Shown piece by piece: positions 60,386-64,000 of a DNA stretch of 64,000 nucleotides. The notes below the pieces were generated by a model. It was given only the letters and a program-made list of their open reading frames with translations, was not told the origin of the DNA and did no database searches. The DNA is taken from positions 496,001 through 560,000 of the forward strand of contig JARWMV010000234.1 in the NCBI GenBank assembly GCA_030998015.1, given 5' to 3'. Origin of the DNA: Ceratorhiza oryzae-sativae. Taxonomy: Eukaryota > Basidiomycota > Agaricomycetes > Cantharellales > Ceratobasidiaceae. The translations under genes were made by a program, and so were the position numbers. Numbering within the stretch: the first letter of the stretch is position 1; each line of letters begins with the position of its first letter.

Positions 60386-60732
60386 TGCACTCAAACAGGT
60401 CCGAAGGGTTGTGGACAACGGAAGGGATTCCCCGGCAAAGTTATGCATGAAGTATTTGTGAGGTCATATAAAGTCAGCGTGTCCGTTATAGTGCTCTAGT
60501 AAACATATGTAAACAAGGAGCTGAAAGGTGGTGGGGGAGATGACACGTATCCCGGTTATGGTGCGGTACAAATTTAAAGAAACAAATCCGACTTGGCAGA
60601 ATGAATAGGAAGATCCCAGCCACTTGTGTCATACCCATTGATATTTGCTTTGGGCGCTCGTGGCTTCGTCATCTGTGGCGGTGGGGGCGGAAAGCGTGGG
60701 TTTTCCAAGAAGTATATGGCACCGCTTGAAAA
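60386..60732. other. Intergenic, GST promoter and F-box 3' UTR
   Basis: About 350 bp without coding signal. Confidence 0.4.
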
Positions 60733-61932
60733 TCACGAGGCTATCAAACTGTTAGGAATGAAAAAAATGCTTCTGGTACCGCATATACACACCTCCTCCA
60801 TGTAGCCATCAACATAATGGTTTTCTATCCACACCAAGCTGAGTTTTCTTTTTCCAGCGATTTCGTCAACTTGCTCTATGGGTTTGGCAGAGTGATATGT
60901 GATTGCTCGAAGGCTGGGACATTGCCCGAGAAATTTCACTACGTCTGTAATCCGGATTTCATCCTTATTGATGTGTGACCAAGGCCGCCGAAATTCGAAG
61001 TGATGCAGGTTCTCCGTATACACAAAGTCAAGTAGACTTGCTGATGGAAAATACCAGACTGAAAGGTGTTGTAGTGCCGTGAATTGGTCAATTATTTCGG
61101 TCCATATTCTAGTAGATGCTGGTTCCATAGAGCGAAGAGTTAAGCTTTCAATTTTCGCACCATGTACGCTAGCTAGCTTTCGTAAGAATGTGACGGATGG
61201 AGAACGGTGGATCTCGATCGAGCGGAGGGAGGTGTTAAGTGGATCTAAGATAAAACTCGCCAGGACTTGATCGTTAGGGTCCCAGCAGCCCAAGGAACGA
61301 AATGATACTAGTTCCGTATACGAAACGGCCTGGGTATATTCATGTGCAATGTTATTATCGACGAAGACCTCCAATGAGAGGTGTTTCAATGCATCACATC
61401 GGAGGGCGAGCGGTGTGAGAACCTTGGACGCGTCCGCATATGCTCTTATACGTAAATTGTCCAAATTGCCCAGTCGGAACTCCATTACTTCAGGGAGTTC
61501 ATGGAGCTCGCGGGCGACCCGGTCCGGCTGGATGATAGATAAGGCAAGGTCTCTCAGGTCCTGAGTATAGCGAAGGAGCGCGACCAAGTCCGCAAGAGCT
61601 ATCATACCATGGCCGGTAGGTTGACCTAGTGTCACGACAATATATCTAACAAAAGAGCCTAGAGCTGGTAGACCCTCTGATGCTTTGGTGGTCGATACAT
61701 GACATAGTTCGGTCAGGGTACGGATAGCCAAGACGTCTGTTGCAATTTCAATGTTGGAGAAAATATATTTATATATTCGGTTGCGCCATTCGCGGCACAC
61801 CAGCGCGAGACTGACCAGGGTGGTGGACCGATTGGTGCGTCGATTCTGCAAGAAGCAACTAAGGATAGCGTCGTAAAGCTCGGATGGGAGTAGAGCTTTT
61901 GCTTGGAATTTGGTATTTTGGAGCGTATTCAT
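60733..61932 (-). CDS. F-box-like protein with leucine-rich region
   Basis: Almost 400 residues, one exon as read. The N-terminal segment LPSELYDAILSCFLQNRRTN then SLALVCREWRNRIYKYIFSN is the F-box-like helical pair common in large basidiomycete families. The rest has degenerate leucine-rich repeats (LRDLALSIIQ, LDNLRIRAYADASKV, DALKHLSLEVFV, IESLTLRSMEPAST, LQHLSVWYFPSAS). It may recruit substrates to an SCF ubiquitin ligase. I start at the ATG at 61932. The frame is open further upstream without ATG. A GTGTGT donor near the end leaves room for a last intron. Confidence 0.8.
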   Translation of the reverse strand: MNTLQNTKFQAKALLPSELYDAILSCFLQNRRTNRSTTLVSLALVCREWRNRIYKYIFSNIEIATDVLAIRTLTELCHVSTTKASEGLPALGSFVRYIVVTLGQPTGHGMIALADLVALLRYTQDLRDLALSIIQPDRVARELHELPEVMEFRLGNLDNLRIRAYADASKVLTPLALRCDALKHLSLEVFVDNNIAHEYTQAVSYTELVSFRSLGCWDPNDQVLASFILDPLNTSLRSIEIHRSPSVTFLRKLASVHGAKIESLTLRSMEPASTRIWTEIIDQFTALQHLSVWYFPSASLLDFVYTENLHHFEFRRPWSHINKDEIRITDVVKFLGQCPSLRAITYHSAKPIEQVDEIAGKRKLSLVWIENHYVDGYMEEVCICGTRSIFFIPNSLIAS

Positions 61933-62192
61933 GAGAGCCAGAAGCGGCTGAAGATATCGATAAGAATTAGAACCCAAGCGGTGAGCGGCGTTGAAGCTTG
62001 ACCGTTTCGAATGACAAGCGCAAATACCCTCGCGAAACTCGCAGCCACGTGACTGCTTGCTTTCAACTTGGTATCCTCACCACCTGGCGCTTGGTTTAGC
62101 CAAACACTTCAACGACGAGTTGATCATATCTCCTCGACATTTAACGCCAGAACCACGCTGAGGAAAACCGATTCTTCCGCGAAACTCGCCCA
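61933..62192. promoter_or_regulatory. Divergent promoter of F-box and AlkB-GRF genes
   Basis: 260 bp between start codons. No named motif. Confidence 0.4.
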
Positions 62193-63713
62193 ATGACAAC
62201 TATGGCTCTCCCGAGTGGATCACACAAGCCCAGCAAGAAGCTGAAGCGGAAAAGGGATCTTGACGATTGGTTATCTCCAAAGCCAACACAAAAATTGTCC
62301 ATTAAATCGAATTCTAACCAGAAAAATCCAACTAAAGCTCGAGAACGTGAATACATAGATCTATCCTTGGATAATTCCGACTCCGACGACTGTGTCCTGC
62401 TATCTAGCTCGTCATCCCTAAGCACCTCTACAAAAAACAATGGTACTTCTCTTTTATCGCTGTTGAAAGACAACGGTAGTTCAAAACCGAAAATACGACG
62501 CCTCCCACCACTGAGATTGGCAACTCCGGCATTGGTGTCGCGGCATACCCCACTGACCATGCATCCTTCAATTCTACCTATGGAACTCTCCTGTCAACTG
62601 TACCAGGCTATGATAAAAGCGTCGGAAGACTGGTCCCGTAATAAGTGGTGGATGGTGGATAAACTAGTCGAATCGCCTCATACGACCTCATTCTATGCGC
62701 GGCGTGGTAGTGAAGAGGATTACGACTGGAATGAAGCGGCACAGTATTGGTTAGTTTTGACTGATATTTGATCACTCTGTTTGCTTAAAAATAGCTAAAG
62801 GTATAATGGGCGCCCGACAGCACCACCACGACCATTCTTACCAGAAATGGAAGAAGCCTGCAAGTACATCGAAAGAGTAGTCAACGAGGCTATTTCACAA
62901 CGACCGAGATATCCACTAGAGTGGGCTGGTTCGTCCGAAAAGGGTGAGATTCCTCAGTGGCGACCGAATGTTGCCGCGGCAAACTGCTATCGTGGTGCGA
63001 AGGAAGGGGTTGGTTACCATTCAGATCAAATGACTTGTGAGTAGTCCCTCGTTCATCGGGGTACCACAAACTCACAACAAATAGATCTTGGTCCATACCC
63101 AACTATAGCATCCTTATCGCTTGGTAAACCATGAATTGGTCTCGCTGAATCGGGCTGTGCTTACACCAATGCAGGAGCCACACGTGAGTTCAGGCTACGA
63201 GAGGTGATTCCTAAACACGATTTAGAACACCGTCAAGCACGTACTTATATAGTCCCTCTACCTCACAACTCGGTTAGTATTTTTGTCTCGTGTGTGTGAA
63301 ACCCGCCAGTATTCATTGATTCACAGTTGGTCATCATGCATCCTCCCTGTCAGGAACGGTTCAAGCATACGATCCCTTCACAATCAGCCATCGACATGTT
63401 TCATCCTCAATTCCCACCTGGTGCTGAGCCTTCCAACACGCGTATTAATATCACCTTCCGTTTCTACCGCCCTGATTTCCGACCCGATGCAACCCCGCGA
63501 TGTGCTTGTGGGACACCATGCGTACTGCGCGCCGATATGAAAGGCACATTCAAGCCGCGAAATAAGACTTCCCTGGAGAAGAATGACATCAAATACATGT
63601 GGCAATGCTATAGTGGTGCACAATCCGAGGGTCAAGGTTGTGGGCACTGGAGCCTAATGGACATCCAGCAAGAAGGTCGCGGGCCAGTGGTTGGAAACGG
63701 AGGGGCAGGATAA
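62193..63713 (+). CDS. AlkB-type 2OG-Fe(II) dioxygenase with C-terminal GRF zinc finger
   Basis: Probably a nuclear alkyl-DNA demethylase. The basic, disordered N-terminus (KKLKRKR) fits an NLS. AlkB core: TSFYARRG, YNGRPTAPPRPFLP, ANCYRGAKEGVGYHSDQM with the HxD iron ligands (HSD), SLGATREFRLRE, LVIMHPPCQERFKHTIP with the distal His, and RINITFRFYRP with the two arginines that bind 2-oxoglutarate. The tail CACGTPCVLRADMKG...MWQCY...GCGHWSL is a GRF zinc finger, a ssDNA-binding module of APE2, TOP3A and NEIL3. Four introns including 62750-62800, all consistent with the frame. Confidence 0.93.
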
Positions 63714-63831
63714 GAGAGTGATATTACACCGCGTTGTTATGTTGTTATAATAACACCTAAAGGAACTACAAGAACTACAAGAAGCAGGCAAGAATGCCAC
63801 ACTAGGTGAAAGCATCAGGAGATACTTAAGT
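63714..63831. other. Convergent intergenic region
   Basis: 118 bp between AlkB-GRF stop and the stop of the right-edge gene. Contains short ACAAGA-type direct repeats near 63766-63784. Confidence 0.4.
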
Positions 63832-64000
63832 TCAATCAGAACCGGAATCAGAAGCGAGATCCTCCTTCACAGCAGCAGTGAGATCTTCTTTCTCAGCAGC
63901 GGCTGATGCATCTTTGCTGCCCGCGACAGTCGCATTGATGTTTATCATCACAGTAACCGTTTCCTCATCTGCATCTCCAATCCTTAACATGCAATCGTCA
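63832..64000 (-). CDS. 3' end of an unidentified gene (runs off the window)
   Basis: About 55 codons open from the edge to a TGA at 63832-63834. The visible C-terminus is acidic and alanine-rich (LRIGDADEETVTVMINI, AAAEKEDLTAAVKEDLA, ending SDSGSD). Composition looks coding but no family can be named from the tail. Confidence 0.55.
   Translation of the reverse strand, partial: DDCMLRIGDADEETVTVMININATVAGSKDASAAAEKEDLTAAVKEDLASDSGSD

Noticed and set aside
61079..61564. Plus-strand frames opposite the F-box gene
   Set aside because: Shadow frames of a clear minus-strand coding exon.
1..64000. CRISPR arrays, prokaryotic operons, phage or IS elements
   Set aside because: None seen. Gene structure is eukaryotic throughout.

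Overview
The window is nuclear DNA of a filamentous basidiomycete fungus, most likely an Agaricomycete. A Rhizoctonia/Ceratobasidium-like relative is my guess from gene content and gene style, not something the sequence proves. Evidence for a fungus: genes broken by many short introns (about 50-60 nt, GT..AG with a few GC..AG), no operons, short intergenic gaps, a split tRNA gene, and fungal proteins (1,3-beta-glucan synthase, GH72 glucanosyltransferase, Atg26-type sterol glucosyltransferase, a SUR7/PalI-type membrane protein, a Jen1-like carboxylate transporter).

Layout. 0.5-10 kb: PRELI/Ups lipid-transfer protein (-), peroxisomal ABCD half-transporter (-) divergent from homoserine kinase (+), and a Kap123-type importin (-). 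10-14 kb: a gene-free stretch with an intron-containing tRNA-Trp, then a TPR protein (+). 14-24 kb: F-BAR/RhoGAP (-), a protein of unknown function (+), a 2OG-Fe(II) oxygenase (+), and an RRM + zinc-knuckle SR-type protein (-). 24-28 kb: a stand-alone CENP-B-type DNA-binding protein (-) and a GPI-type GH72/X8 glucanosyltransferase (-). 28.7-34.7 kb: FKS-type glucan synthase (+), divergent from the GH72 gene. 35-44 kb: SUR7-like protein (-), Atg26 (-), HAD-type nucleotidase (+). 44-48 kb: membrane-anchored SDR (+), mitochondrial ribosomal protein mL43 (+), and a pirin with an unusual N-terminal hydrophobic exon (-). 49-58 kb: amino-acid permease (-), peroxisomal enoyl-CoA isomerase ending HRL (-), a 2.1 kb gene-poor stretch, and the Jen1-like transporter (+). 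58-64 kb: phosducin-like Plp2 (+), glutathione S-transferase (-), F-box protein (-), AlkB-GRF zinc finger protein (+), and the 3' end of an unidentified gene (-).

How they work together. Most genes are housekeeping and unrelated. Two functional themes stand out: wall beta-glucan (synthase and glucanosyltransferase share one promoter region, with a Rho GTPase-activating protein and a SUR7-like protein nearby) and peroxisomal fatty-acid use (ABCD transporter, enoyl-CoA isomerase). I found no obvious new mobile or defence system.

The strongest unexplained pattern is a set of about ten genes whose reading frame breaks by one missing base, nearly always at a short homopolymer. I read this as residual indel error in the assembly. 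Long exons such as the 3.3 kb FKS exon are intact. Other points of note are three GC-AG introns sharing the donor AAG|GCAAGT, a 13-nt micro-exon, FKS hot-spot substitutions, and the signal-anchored pirin.
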